A stretch of DNA of 64,000 nucleotides from Spiroplasma endosymbiont of Clivina fossor (GCF_964031115.1 NZ_OZ035006.1:992001-1056000); one strand, 5' to 3'. Shown: positions 11,487 to 23,102, counted from the first letter of the stretch. The notes: generated from the letters alone by a model not told the origin. Program-made: numbers and translations.

Positions 11487-12000
11487 AGTAAATTACCTTT
11501 CTTATAGATAAACTAAGTTATATTAATTAAGTTAGTTAACTTAGTTTTTTAAACACTTATATATCGCAGATTTAAGTGTTTAACAAGCCTTGTTAGTAAA
11601 TTTTGTTTTTTTATTATTATTAGATAAAGATTTTAATAATTTTAAACTTAGCATACCCCTATAATAGAAATTTCTACACTTTAATATCCGCATCCTACCC
11701 TTGGAACTAATTTAATAGCGTGTATATTTTTAGGAAATCCACCCATTCATTTTTTTATTGCAAAATGAAACAAATTGCTATAGCTAATAGGGTGTTATCT
11801 ATCAACTGGTAAACTTCTTTTGGTTATGGCGACCGCCCACAATTTATCGTGCTTTAATACATACCAATATTATTAATTCACTTGTATTTAATTTTCAAAG
11901 AACAAATTTTTAACACCTTATAAAATAAAAAGACAATCATTGCTGACTGTCTTAATATTTATTCAAATCTTTTCCCACCTAAGAAAACTTTATGCGTCCT
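11487..12000 (-). promoter_or_regulatory. conserved plectrovirus leader, P2
   Basis: Same ~500-base non-coding block as 6537-7038, with the AAACACTTA/TAAGTGTTT hairpin, the AACTAAGTT repeat and the GC-richer central block. It is bounded at 12000 by GGACGC (minus strand), directly followed by the 3' flank of a transposase gene. Confidence 0.6.
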
Positions 12001-12052
12001 TATTAATTATTATTAAATTTTGACTAAATATATATTAATTTTATATTTTTAC

Positions 12053-13435
12053 TTACTTAAATCTATTATATTTATTTGTTACAGCATTACCTTTATAGTT
12101 AATTCAACTATCATCATTTTTATTATTATATTTATTTCATAATGAATTTTTATATATTTCTTTTCTGATTTCTATTTCTGAATTAATGCTTTCATTAATG
12201 TAATGTAATACATTTAAGTTGTTTAAATTTGCCATTCTTAAATGTAATAAGTTATTTAAATTCTTATGATTATATATTTTTGCTCCATATCCTAATTGTT
12301 GTTTTATTAAATGTGATACATCACTTTCAATGCTACAACCGATATTTCATTCTAAATTTTGATTATGAATACCATATTTATTATTACTGAAATAATTACT
12401 CGCCTTTTTCAAATTTGTTTTAATATCTTTATTTAATTCATTTTTAGCAACATTACGAATGTTTTTGATTAATTCTTGATGATTTCCATCCTTATATAAT
12501 TTAATTCAACTATTTAGTGTTACTTTGCGATTTTCAAAAATAATATTAAATGCCGTTTGTTTTAATTTTTTAATAGCGTGATAACCATCTAAAATATATC
12601 TAACATTACCAAAACTATTGGCAATTTCTCTAATTCAAGTATCACCATCGCCACAAACAATTATTTTGTCATAATTAATATTTACATAATGTTTTTGTAA
12701 TTCCTTAATTAATAAATCACGATAATCCATCGTATTTATTCGTTTACCAACTTTTAACATTAGAAAATGACCTCGTTTATTTTCTAATTCTCTACGAGCA
12801 TTTTTGTATTTTTTTTCTTTATGTCCGGTATGAAAAGTAACTAAACGAATTCTTTGGTCTTGTTTAACTTTATGGTCTAATGTCGCTAAAAATGTCTCAT
12901 CTAGTTGAATATATAAATCCTTATTTTTAACATCAATTCTAGTTTTAGTTTCTTTTTCTGCTAGTTGAAAATATTCAGCAATATCATATTTATTTAAAAT
13001 ATTCGAAATACTAGCTTTTGAAATATAACAATGATTTAGAGCATCTAAAACATCACGATACCTTTTACCATCACCTAAAAGACTTAAAACTTTAAATTGG
13101 ACATCAAAATAAATGCGTTGTTTGGGCAGTAAACCAATTTCTTTATCTAACAAACATACATATTCAAATTTACCTGATTTTTGATTTCAATATTTATATC
13201 GGCGTCGTTTAAAAATAACTTCACCAAAAATTGTAATAATTGTTCTTCATGCAAAATGAACTACTTTATAACCTTGTTTTAACCGATAATGATATTTATA
13301 TAAGTATTCATCTAATTTTTCGTATTCATTAGCTAGTTGTTCACATTTATTAATGTACATATTTTTATGGGTTGTAAATAAACTTAATCAATGCTTGTTT
13401 TCTAAGGTTTTTACATTATTATTAATTTCTAACAT
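12053..13435 (-). CDS. ISLre2/UPF0236-like transposase upstream of P2
   Basis: A 460-residue protein starting MLEINNNVKTLENKHWLSLF. Conserved acidic motifs are YIQLDETFLATLD, IVCGDGDTWIREIAN and VRYILDGYHAIKKL, and near the C-terminus WNIGCSIESDVSHL. This pattern fits the UPF0236/ISLre2 transposase family, which in mycoplasmas is annotated near integrative elements. It reads toward the P2 virus, as does the 97%-like copy at 55256-56638 toward P4. A degraded copy is at 42.1-44.3 kb. In all three places a secreted-protein gene starts divergently just upstream. Confidence 0.8.
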
Positions 13436-13679
13436 AAAAAATCACCTTTCTTGGTAGAGTAATTTTAACAAAGTTAAATTTCGTTAACTTATTTTTCTTT
13501 TTTAAAGATAAATGTTTTTCTAGAATTAGTATTTAATATTTTGAAAAAATAATAGAAATTATTATTTGATAGTTTATAATTAATTTGTATTAATTAGACT
13601 GTACAAATTTGAGAAAGGATGTTGATTGTTCGGTAAATTTTATTAATTATTAAAAATTCACGAAAAGGATTTGATTAAC
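13436..13679 (+). promoter_or_regulatory. shared divergent leader between transposase and secreted-protein gene
   Basis: A 240-base spacer whose half nearest the secreted gene is recognisably repeated at 44312-44548 and, more diverged, at 55011-55255. Shared blocks include GATAAATGTTTTTCTAGAAT (not at the toxin locus), GAGAAAGGATGTTGATTGTT, GTAAATTTTATTAATT and the ribosome binding region GAAAAGGATTTGATTAA before the ATG. It should contain promoters in both directions; I could not single out exact -35/-10 boxes. Confidence 0.5.
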
Positions 13680-15800
13680 ATGAAAAAGTTACTTAGTTTA
13701 TTAAGTACAATAACAATGGCGGGAAGCGGAATATCAGGCATTGTTGCCAATAGTCCTTATGAAAAACAAGAACAACAAACTAAATTAGAAAACATAAATT
13801 ATAAAAGACAAAAACGAAACAATAATGAAAATAATAAAATAAATAGAACAAAAATTGTTATTAAAACAGGTGGGCACATTTTTTCTTCGGGTGTGGTTTT
13901 CAACAGTAAATTATATTTTGGTTCATGAGATGGTAATGTTTATGAGTATGATCCAGCAACAGGACAACAAAAAATTGTTATTAAAGCAAATAGTATTGTT
14001 TTTTCTTCGGGTGTAGTTTTCAACAATAAATTATATTTTGGTTCGCATGATCACAATGTATATGAATATGATCCAGCAACAGGACAACAAAAAATTTTGA
14101 TCACACTAAAGGATGAAGTTCTTTCTTCGGGGGTCGTGTTAAATAATAAATTATATTTTGGTTCAGGTGATCATAATGTATATGAGTATGATCCAGTAAT
14201 AGGCCAACAAAAAATTGTTATTAAAGCAAATAATGTCATTCATTCTTCTGGCGTGGTTTTCAACAATAAATTATATATTGGTTCACATGATCACAATGTA
14301 TATGAATATGATCCAGCAACAGGACAACAAATGGTTATCATTACAACAAAGGGCGAGATTTTTGCTAGTGGAATTATTTTAAATAATAAATTATATTTTG
14401 GTTCAAAAGATCATAATGTATATGAATATGATCCAGCAACAGGACAACAAAAAACTGTCATAAAAACAGAAGAAGGAATTTGATCTTCTGGTGTGGTTTT
14501 CAACAATAAATTATATTTTGGTTCAATAGATCACAAAGTATATGAATATAATCCAGCAACAGGACAACAAAAAGTTGTCATTACAACAAATGGAGAAATT
14601 AAATCTTCTGGGATAGTTTTCAACAATAAATTATATATTGGTTCAGGAGATCACAATGTTTATGAATATTCAGCAACAGGACAACAAAAAATTGTTATTA
14701 GAACAAATAACTGAGTTGATTCTTCTGGTGTGGTTTTCAACAATAAATTATATATTGGTTCAGGAGATGGTAATGTTTATGAATATAGTAATTACTATAA
14801 TTTAGGACAAATTAATAATGATTCTGATAATACAATTTTAAATGAATTAAATTATTTAAATCCTGATTTAGATATTTCACTATTAGAAATAGTTAACAAA
14901 ACAAATAATTCAGCGATAATAAAAGAAAAAAATAATAGTAATAATAAATATTTTGGAGAAGTTATTGTTAATTATAAAATTAAAAATAAAGATGAAATTA
15001 ATGATATTAATTTAAACGAATTAATTAAAAGAGCAGTATTTTTTAAGTTTCGAGATGAAAATCCAAATTTAATATTTAAAGAAATAAGTAATGTTAATAG
15101 TAATAATTTAAATTTTTCAAATACTGAAATAACAAAACAAGAAAATTCATTTTTATGATCTAATGTTCCTAAAAATGTATGTTCTGATAGAGAAATTATC
15201 AATAAAACCCCAAATACAAGATCATTTAATGTACCCGCTTGTGAATATAATTCAAAATCAAAATTAGTATTTCAAATTACAACAGGATTAACTAAAACAA
15301 AACAAGAAAATAAATTAAATGGTTGAAACATAAATTCTGATGATGAAATGAAATTAACAGATTTTACAAATATAAATAATAAAAATTCTGAAATCATTAA
15401 TGTATTATCAAATGAATTTGATTTATCAAACACAAATAAACAAGAACAAGAAATGATTTTAAGTATTTTTAAGGAACCCGCTGATAAATTTGAACTTAAT
15501 CCCAATGAAAAATTAAAAATTACTTATCCAGTAAGAATAATTATATCTAAAGTTATATTAAATTTAAAACAAAAAATTACAGGAAATATTACTGCCAAAA
15601 TAATTGATGATAACAATAAAGAACAAATAATTACATTATCAATTACAAAAGTAATGCAAATTTTACAAAAATATAGTTTATTACCCAATGAAATTACTAT
15701 AGATAAAAATAATGATAAAATAACATTTAACGGTGGCGCATTTTTTTCATCAGAAAGAGAAGGGCCGGTAAGAACAAATACAGTTACTACTATAGTATAA
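13680..15800 (+). CDS. secreted beta-propeller repeat protein
   Basis: A 706-residue exported protein. The signal peptide MKKLLSLLSTITMAGSGISG is the same type as in the toxin at 55010. A KRQKRNN linker is followed by eight 40-residue repeats (residues ~57-370) of the form SSGVVFNNKLYFGSxDHNVY...ATGQQKIVI. This resembles PQQ-like propeller blades, so an eight-bladed propeller is likely. The C-terminal ~330 residues are hydrophilic with no recognised domain and end in FSSEREGPVRTNTVTTIV, an ending repeated in the partial gene at 63749. Several TGA-Trp codons. I prefer ATG 13680 over 13671 because the ribosome binding site AAAAGGA is better spaced. Probable host-surface binding protein (inference). 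Confidence 0.8.
13849..14785 (+). repeat. eight 120-bp tandem coding repeats
   Basis: Seven repeats are exactly 120 bp and the last is 117 bp or so. The core GTTTTCAACAATAAATTATA recurs with few changes, so the blades could be gained, lost or shuffled by recombination. Confidence 0.9.
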
Positions 15801-15895
15801 GGTTTTATAAAAACGATATTAGCCTATTTAGAACAATAACTTTAATTAAAACAAGCACAACAAGTTTAAATTTCTTGTAAAAATAAAAAATGTTC

Positions 15896-15926
15896 AAACC
15901 AGTAATTAACTAAAATTACTGGTTTT
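15896..15926 (+). terminator. bidirectional hairpin terminator after the propeller gene
   Basis: AAACCAGTAAT and ATTACTGGTTT flank an 8-base loop and are followed by a T-run. The same hairpin follows the partial homologue, at 63622-63653. Confidence 0.8.
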
Positions 15927-16000
15927 TATTCTGACAAAATAGAAAGAAGAAAAAATTAAAAAATTGTTTAGTTAATTCAAGGGGCTTGTGATCATAGAAA

Positions 16001-17322
16001 GAGCCTGTCCAAAATTCTGTGTCTCGATAATTCATTCTGAATTATACTTAAAAGAAGGAGAACAGAAAATGACAAAAAAAATAAAAAAAGAACCTGACGC
16101 AATTGATAAAGTTGTTGATTATTTTTTAGAAAATATTGATAATCCACAAGATTTATTTAAAGGCAATACTATTTTTCAGGAATTTACCAAAAAATTAACT
16201 GAACGAATGTTAAATACGGAAATTAAAGATTATCTTGAAACTGATGAGAATCATAATAAAAGAAATGGCAACACACAAAAAACCATTATTACTAAAAATG
16301 GTTCAATCGCAATTGATGTACCAAGAGATCGAAATAGTACTTTTGAACCAGTAATTATTCCAAAAAGACAAAGAAGATTTGATAACTTTGATCAAAAAGT
16401 AATTTCTTTATATGCAAGAGGAATGACAATTTCTGATATCAAAGCACAATTGCAAGAATTCTATCACGGAGCAGAAATTTCAGAAAGTTTAATTAGTCAA
16501 ATAACTGATGATGTTATTGAAGAAGTTAAAATGTGACAAACTAAACCTTTAGAGAAGATTTATCCGATTGTTTATTTTGATTGTATTGTTGTTAAAGTAA
16601 AGCAAGATAAACGAATAATAAATAAAGCAGTTTATCTTGCCTTAGGAATTAATTTAGATGGTTTAAAAGATATTTTAGGAATGTGAATTAGTGAGAATGA
16701 GGGAGCCAAATTTTGACTTAATAATCTTACGGAAATGAAAAATCGTGGGTTACAAGATATTCTTGTTGCTTGTAGTGATAATTTAACTGGGATGTCTGAT
16801 GCAATAGAAGCTGTTTTCCCAAAAACACAGCATCAATTATGCATTGTTCATCAAATTCGCAATAGTTTAAAATTTGTTCCTTACAAAGATCGCAAACTTG
16901 TAGCTAATGATTTAAAATCAATTTATACAGCAATTAATGAAGAAATAGCGTTAATTGCTTTAGATCATTTTTCAGAAAAATGAAATAAAAAGTATCCACA
17001 AATTACTAAATCATGAAAAAATAACTGAAATAATTTAATAATTTTTCTTGAATATCCTCAGGAATTTAGAAGAATTATTTACACAACTAATGCGATTGAA
17101 TCTGTTAATAGTCAATTAAGAAAAGTCATTAAGAATAAAAAGATTTTTCCTAATGACGCATCAGTTTTTAAAATATTTTATTTAGCATTTCAAAATATGG
17201 TTAAGAAATGAACGATGCCAATTCAAAATTGGGGTAGTGCAATTTCACATTTAATGATAAAATTTGAGGACAGAGTGAATTTAAGTTAATTACTTAGAGA
17301 CACAGTTAATTGTACAGTCCCC
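16001..17322 (+). mobile_element. complete IS256-type insertion sequence
   Basis: About 1.32 kb with imperfect inverted ends: CTGTCCAAAATTCTGTGTCTC on the left against CTGTACAATTAACTGTGTCTC on the right. One intact transposase gene. Inserted between the propeller gene's terminator and the 3' end of virus copy P3. Confidence 0.85.
16069..17289 (+). CDS. IS256-family (mutator-type) transposase
   Basis: A 406-residue transposase from ATG 16069, behind GAAGGAGAAC. Motifs of the family are visible: [12 protein letters not shown], the first catalytic Asp region [13 protein letters not shown], the second Asp in [21 protein letters not shown] followed by [13 protein letters not shown], and the Glu in [18 protein letters not shown]. 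Seven or so TGA-Trp codons; no frameshift, so it should be active. The copy at 1-361 is nearly identical. Confidence 0.93.
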
Positions 17323-17383
17323 ATAGAAAACTACCTTTATAGGTTAGTGATTTTAACAGTTTTTAAATTTAGTTATTAAAGGT

Positions 17384-17845
17384 TTAACCTTCAATTTTTG
17401 TTATTAGTTGTGTTCAAGTAGGATTTCTTAATATTGTTACTTTTAGATTAAAGATTTCCTTTTTTTGAATATTACCGTTTTCAATTTCTTCATACTTGAT
17501 ATTAAAGTTGAGTTTTGTAAGTTCATCAAGAATATTTTCGTTTTTTGCATGGTAATTATCTATTATGCTATGTATTGTCTTTTCGTTAATTGGAGATATT
17601 GTATCAATTTTTATTCAGTTTGGCATATTTTTTGGTCATTGTTGTGTATGTATATATAAATCTCATTTTATATCAGTTTTAGGTTTTTCTCATCTATTTT
17701 TTACTAAGTAAACAAATCCTTTTTTTAAGTTTAATTCGTATGATTCATTCTCAATTTGTAATATTGGTTCATTTGCTTTTTTAGAACAACCAACTATTGG
17801 TAATGTTATTAGTCCTAAAACAGCGGTTATATTTAAAAATTTCAT
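17384..17845 (-). CDS. plectrovirus-encoded lipoprotein sharing the adhesin module, P3
   Basis: A 153-residue lipoprotein with lipobox PIVGC and SKK. The mature part, from ESYELNLKKGFVYLVKNRW to the end LITKIEG, is repeated almost residue for residue in the N-terminal module of the P3 adhesin. This module (motifs TDIKWDLYIH, KIDTISPINEKTIHSIIDNY) does not resemble the one in P1 or P4. Starts at ATG 17845 behind AAAGGAGTT. Same suggested role as 457-972, with a different specificity. Confidence 0.85.
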
Positions 17846-17874
17846 AAAATTAACTCCTTTATTTTGTTTTTTCA

Positions 17875-17896
17875 ATATATATATATATATATATAT
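17875..17896. repeat. (TA)11 microsatellite upstream of the P3 lipoprotein
   Basis: Eleven AT units between the adhesin stop and the lipoprotein start. P1 has 16, P4 8, P5 6. Confidence 0.9.
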
Positions 17897-19755
17897 TATA
17901 CGAAAATCCTTAAAATCATTAGAAAAATGGCAAAGCCGATTAAAAACTGAAAGGTATAGTAAAAGGCGGGTACCGTTTTAAAAATTGGAAAAATGGCAGT
18001 TGAAAAGTTAACTGTTGCTTTTGCAATGATTGCTAATGGTCGTAAAATCGTAATGATTTGTGAAGCAGTGAGCATTCAGTTTATCATTTTGATGCCAGCA
18101 TTTTGAATGGCACAGCCAATGTCATTAAAAGTTGGTATTCATCGTCCAGAATATTTGCAATTTGCTGGCGGAATTAAATCATCTCATTCTGAGTTGGTTG
18201 AGCCATCAGGTATAAACGCCGTGGAATTTAAGACATTAAAGTCATAAATTTTAAAATTGTAGTTAGAGATATTGCCTTTATGATAAAGCGGAAAAGTTAA
18301 GGTAAAAATATTAATACCATAGCGAATATCAATGTCGGTGTTAAGATAATTAATATTATTAGCAGTGTTACTGGCTGACAATTTAATTAGTTTATTGTCA
18401 TAAGATTTAAGAACATTAAAATCAATTTGATAAATGCTATTGTTGTTTTTAATGGCATTATAATTCTCTTGGTGCGATTTTTTATCAAAAGTAAAGAAAT
18501 AACTTCTTAGTAATAATTCTGAGTTTCCTATAATATTTACTAAGTATTTTTTGGGATAAAAGGTAATTAATGAACGGTAAAAGAAACCGATTTGAATAAA
18601 ATAATCCTTCTTATAGTTTTCTACACCTTTAAAATCAATTTCTGTATGAGTGTTTTCATCCATATCAAAAGTAGCATAAAATAAACTTGCAAAGAAATTG
18701 CCAAGAATTTCGTAGATTTCGTCAAAAACATTTTTGTAATCGCTGTTGTTAATACTAGGTATGTTGTTTTTAAAATAAAGGTAAATGTCATTTTTTAATT
18801 CAGGGTCGTATCTCAAAAAACTAAATTTAACATTAAGATAATTTAAGGTACCAAAAAGGTACTTAATTAGGTAATAATCGTTAGTATTTGCCGTATCATA
18901 TTTTCATATTTCACTTTCACCATGTAATAATTGTAAATAGTTATTACCTGCGATTAAGGTTTTATTAAAAGCTTTAATTTTTAAAACATTCTTATTAATT
19001 TCATTCTCACTACTAGAAGTCTTATGATGAAAATAGCTTTCATCTTTAAAACCATGGTTTTTAATGATAAATTCTTTGTAATAACCTTTTTCTAAGGTGT
19101 TAATGAAATTAAATATTGGCGTTCAATAGAGATAAGAGTAATTAAATTTATCAAAATCACCACGATGAATCATTAAATAATCAAGATTATCAACAACATC
19201 GTTATAGTTATGGTTGCCATCAAATTTGGTGGTTTTTTCTGGTAAATCAATATCGGTTGATGGTCTTATTTGACCTTCAATTTTTGTTATTAGTTGTGTT
19301 CAAGTAGGATTTCTTAATATTGTTACTTTTAGATTAAAGATTTCCTTTTTTTGAATATTACCGTTTTCAATTTCTTCATACTTGATATTAAAGTTGAGTT
19401 TTGTAAGTTCATCAAGAATATTTTCGTTTATTGCATGGTAATTATCTATTATGCTATGTATTGTCTTTTCGTTAATTGGAGATATTTTATCAATTTTTAT
19501 TCAGTTTGGCATATTTATTGGTCATTGTTGTGCATGTATATATAAATCTCATTTTATATCAGTAGTAGGTTTTTTTCATCTATTTTTTACTAAGTAAACA
19601 AATCCTTTTTTTAAGTTTAATTCATAAGTTTCTTTGCTTTCTCTTTTATTTCTAATTAGTGAATTTGCTGTTGTTTTGTCATTGTTAATGTTTTGGGGAA
19701 TGGTAAAAATGTTATTTAAACTAATAACTATCACGGTAAATATTTTCATAAACAT
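17896..19755 (-). CDS. plectrovirus large surface/adsorption protein (adhesin), P3
   Basis: A 619-residue protein with signal peptide MFMKIFTVIVISLNNIF. Its variable module (residues ~40-160, ETYELNLKKGFVYLVKNRW through ITKIEG) matches the P3 lipoprotein. It continues with the core shared by all copies from STDIDLPEKTTKFDGNH and ends in the C-terminal membrane anchor. It lacks the ~100-residue insertion seen in P2 and P4. ATG 19755 follows AAAAAGGAAGG. Confidence 0.82.
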
Positions 19756-19770
19756 TTTTATCCTTCCTTT

Positions 19771-20043
19771 TTAAAATATTTTATTTTTCATTATTCTTTT
19801 AGCTTTAATTTTTTTAATAAATCACTCAATGCTACAGTTTGTAATTACCGCTATTGTAATGCATATATCTAAATACCCTAATATCATAAGTGAAATTAAT
19901 GCTTCAAATTTTTCATATAATAATTTCAAATCATTAACTTCCAATTTTAAAAACGAAATGAAAAAGATAGTAATCATAAAAATGTAAGGTAAAATTCTCC
20001 ATCATTATTTTTTTAAAGAATTAATGAGTTTGTTTGATTTCAT
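19771..20043 (-). CDS. plectrovirus small membrane protein (gene k), P3
   Basis: A 90-residue homologue of 2929-3201 (MKSNKLINSLKKWWWRILPY), two membrane segments, overlapping gene j by 23 bases. Confidence 0.75.
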
Positions 20044-20518
20044 TTTTCAAGGCTCTTTTTGTTTTAATTTTCTGAATAATCAAGCGGATTAATTTTTCAA
20101 ATTTAAGTGAAAAATATATTGCTCCGCCTCATCAAAAAACAAATATTCCTGCCAGCATAATACCACTATTGAACTTACCAAAGAAATCAACCATCTGTTT
20201 ATTCATAAAATCATTAAATTCGTCATTTGTTCCGGTTATTCATTTAGTATCGATTACTGTTAATGCACAAATTAATAAGCTTATAAAGATGAAAATGATA
20301 CTTAATACTATTTTTAACCACTGATTTTTAAAAGAATTTTTAATTCTTAATTTTAATGGCATTTTTTCTTTTGAATTATCTTTTTTAAATAATTTTGCTA
20401 AAAGTTTTTTCATTTTTATGTATTTAAGAGTATTAACACTATTTTCTAATATTACATTAACAATTTTTAATTTGTCATTTTCTATTTCTAATTCTTGTTT
20501 TTTAGTTCATTTTTCCAT
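20021..20518 (-). CDS. plectrovirus membrane protein (gene j) fused to MEKW coiled-coil, P3
   Basis: A deletion has joined a 35-residue piece of the small MEKW gene (MEKWTKKQELEIENDKLKIV...) directly to the start of gene j, MKKLLAKLFKKDNSKEK. The result is a single 165-residue frame, with no ribosome binding site left in front of the internal ATG 20413. In P4 the two are separate. The membrane part is unchanged. Confidence 0.7.
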
Positions 20519-20522
20519 TTTT

Positions 20523-20771
20523 TTACCTACCTTTAATCACAATAAATAAAGCAATAAGTACACAAGTTACACCAAGAATGGTAAAAATTGGGTGTTGCGA
20601 AAATGTTCGTGCCATTGGTTTAAAAAGTTCTAAAATTGTTAAATTGCTAGTAATAAACTTTTGAAAATTCGCAAGGCCTTCGCTAATATAGTTTGTTAAA
20701 GTTTCAAAATGACTACCAGCTAATAATCCAAGAACGGTTATTAAGATAAAAATAATAATTAGTTTAAACAT
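20523..20771 (-). CDS. plectrovirus small membrane protein (gene i), P3
   Basis: 82 residues, differing from the P1 copy only at about one position (NFQKF for NFKKF). Two membrane segments. Confidence 0.8.
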   Translation of the reverse strand: MFKLIIIFILITVLGLLAGSHFETLTNYISEGLANFQKFITSNLTILELFKPMARTFSQHPIFTILGVTCVLIALFIVIKGR

Positions 20772-20773
20772 TG

Positions 20774-21058
20774 TTAGTTACCTTGTTTTGTTTTTATTGG
20801 TTTTATTTGTTTTTTAGCTTTTCCTCACGCACTTAAACGCCCCTTATTTTTAACCGCATATTGGCGTTGTCTTTCTAAATTAACTTGTTGACTACCAAAA
20901 CCGAGAATAATTGCCATAAGAAATTCTACAGCAAGCGTTAAGAATAGAGGAAATATTAATTGAATATTCGTTCCCGGCACCTCTAAACTTCAAATTAAAT
21001 CAAAAACTTTATAAAGCATTTGGGCGAGAAAGTCGGCCATTTTTGCGAGATTTGCCAT
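20774..21058 (-). CDS. plectrovirus membrane protein (gene h), P3, shortened
   Basis: 94 residues, twelve fewer than in P1 and P4, because of a small in-frame deletion in the basic C-terminal tail. The membrane segment (FPLFLTLAVEFLMAIILGF) is intact. Confidence 0.75.
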
Positions 21059-21061
21059 TTT

Positions 21062-22048
21062 TTATTGTTCCTTTTCTTTCATTTTTCTTAAAAATTTGCT
21101 AAATTTATCCATTTTTAAGTATTCTAAGTCTTCTAAATCAATTGCCGTATCAGTATAGTATTTATCTTCATAATCAGGATTTACTTTTGAATTTAAGTAA
21201 TCTCTTAAAAATGCTAGGTAAAAAGAATTGTAAGTGTTAAGTATTGGTAAAGGAATTTTTAGTTTAAAAAAATAAATATCAAGTTCAGGAATATCACGGT
21301 ATTTAATACGGCGACCTTTTTTGCTATTTTTAGCATCAATTAAGGTGTTTCGTCAGCGTTCATATTCTTCAATGCTCGTAAAGGTGCCATAGACGACTTT
21401 CAAGTAGGGGCGAAAAATATTAACGGGTTTTTTGCGAATTCCCACAATTACATTATTGGCAATATCACGAACTTTAACTCAAATATGTTTATCTCTTTGA
21501 CCGCTAGCGAGAACAATATGACCAAAATGTCGTGCTAGAGCGAAATACTCTTGGATACCGGTTTCTTCGTTTTTGGTATTATTTTTTTCTCAATCAGTTC
21601 CTTCTAAGAATAAATTGGTTTCATCTCACAAAAGTAAGGTTTTATCTGGTAATACCGGATAATCAAAGTCTAATAATCCCATATGTCCTAAACTTAATTT
21701 TTGGGTTTCTAGTAATGGAAAGGTTGAGGCGATGTGATATTTCTTCTTTTTTAGTAATTTTGATGCGTATACTAGAAAAGCAGTTTTGCCAGTCCCTAAT
21801 GAACCAATCACAATATTTAATGGTGAGTTTTTTAAGAAATTAATAACTTTGTTAATTTGTGTTAAATTACCGATTTTAAAAAGGAAAATTAAAATGCAAC
21901 CTGCTAAAAATAAATAGCTCACAATGTTTTTAAAATAACCGTTGTAAATATATCAAATTGCTCCTCAATGTCATAAAATTAAAAATGAGGTGCGATTCAA
22001 TTCAATAAAATGGTTATTTTTTTCTATTATTCATTTGCAAAATTTCAT
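21062..22048 (-). CDS. Zot-like P-loop ATPase, P3
   Basis: 328 residues, with the same N-terminal membrane segments, P-loop GSLGTGKTA and Walker B TLLLWDETN as in P1. It differs by few residues. Expected to drive virion extrusion. Confidence 0.88.
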
Positions 22049-22072
22049 CTTGCACCTCACTTTATTTTTTTG

Positions 22073-22318
22073 TTAGCGTACGGCTCCAAGTAATTTTTCA
22101 AACATTTTAAAGCAAATAAAGAATATTGCCAAAATAAATGGGAAAATGAAGATTCAGTAGTCAGCAAAGAAATTACCGACTTGTGGCATATTAACAGCAA
22201 TAATTTCTCACATTTTAGTAAACGCTGTTATAATTGCGTTTCACAATTTAGTCATCGCGTCACTAGCTGTTATTTTTTCTACTGTTGCAGGTGCATCGGC
22301 CAAGAAAGTTCCAAACAT
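22073..22318 (-). CDS. plectrovirus major coat protein, P3
   Basis: 81 residues (MFGTFLADAPATVEKITASD...), identical to P1 apart from the fourth residue. Strong upstream ribosome binding site AAAGGGGGTG. Confidence 0.82.
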
Positions 22319-22337
22319 ATAATCACCCCCTTTCTTT

Positions 22338-22472
22338 TTAAAACATTCATCATTTATATTCAAAGTTTTTCTTAAATTTGTTAAAACCACGATTAACCTT
22401 AACACGATTGTATTTTTTCCTAATTAATTTTGAATTTCTTTGGGAATGCATCACAATGTAACTCTGCGACAT
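22338..22472 (-). CDS. plectrovirus small basic protein (gene e), P3
   Basis: 44 residues starting MSQSYIVMHSQRNSKLIRKK, rich in Lys and Arg, ending KWWMF with two TGA-Trp codons. The full-length form that P1 has lost. Likely nucleic-acid binding. Confidence 0.7.
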
Positions 22473-22483
22473 TACTTTTGTCT

Positions 22484-22714
22484 CTATCTAAATACTGATA
22501 TGGTTTTTCAAAGTAACATTAGAATAAATCACACCATAATCGCTGTTAGGAGTCAAAAAGCAATGTTTGCTATTAAAAGTCAAAGTGGTGCTTCGGTTAA
22601 TTTAATTTCTTTACCACCAGTAATGTGGGCCGGAATAGTTGTAATTTGAATAAATAAATCTCAGAAAGTTTGTTTAATTTGTTCTCAATTAAATTCTTTT
22701 AAGTTTATTGTCAT
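22484..22714 (-). CDS. plectrovirus membrane protein (gene d), P3
   Basis: 76 residues, homologous to 5591-5821, with one long C-terminal membrane segment. Confidence 0.75.
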
Positions 22715-22717
22715 TTT

Positions 22718-22879
22718 TTATCTCCCAAAAATCATTTTTATTGGTAAATACATAATTGAAATTAATGCGAAAAGAAAAGTAATAATAATAATTAATCCGG
22801 CAATAAACGCAACCTGTGCAGGCATTTTTTCTATCGGAATAAACAGTTTTAAGAATTCCATAATAATTTCTCAAAACAT
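22718..22879 (-). CDS. plectrovirus small membrane protein (gene c), P3
   Basis: 53 residues with a single membrane helix; its ATG overlaps the stop of gene b (TAATG). Confidence 0.75.
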
Positions 22880-23100
22880 TATTTTTTATTCTCATTATTT
22901 TCTTTTGAATTAGGAGCTTTAACTCATTCTTCAAAGCGGGCAATAAACACTTTTTCATCTTTTGTAAAATTACCAGTATTATTTTTAATGGCATTTTTAT
23001 ATTTAATTCTAATTTTTATTTTGGCATAAATTTTATAAGCAAAATATGCCCATAGCATTATGCAAATGATAATAAATATTATTCCAATCGCAATATTCAT
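22879..23100 (-). CDS. plectrovirus small membrane protein (gene b), P3
   Basis: 73 residues, with an N-terminal membrane helix and a hydrophilic KDEKVFIARFEEWVK region. Homologous to 5986-6207. Confidence 0.75.
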
Positions 23101-23102
23101 TT

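Larger units (their letters stand above)
7040..12000 (-). mobile_element. SpV1-like plectrovirus prophage copy P2, internally deleted
   Basis: It retains the leader (11487-12000), gene a (truncated), genes j and k and the adhesin. Genes b to i, including the coat protein and the Zot-like ATPase, are gone. At the deletion point lies an IS5-family element (10106-11173). The downstream end was cut by the join to P1. This copy cannot make virions by itself. Confidence 0.85.

Noticed and set aside
14972..15505. Minus-strand frames of ~76 codons inside the secreted propeller gene
   Set aside because: Shadows on the opposite strand of a continuous 706-residue gene; low-complexity composition and no start signals.
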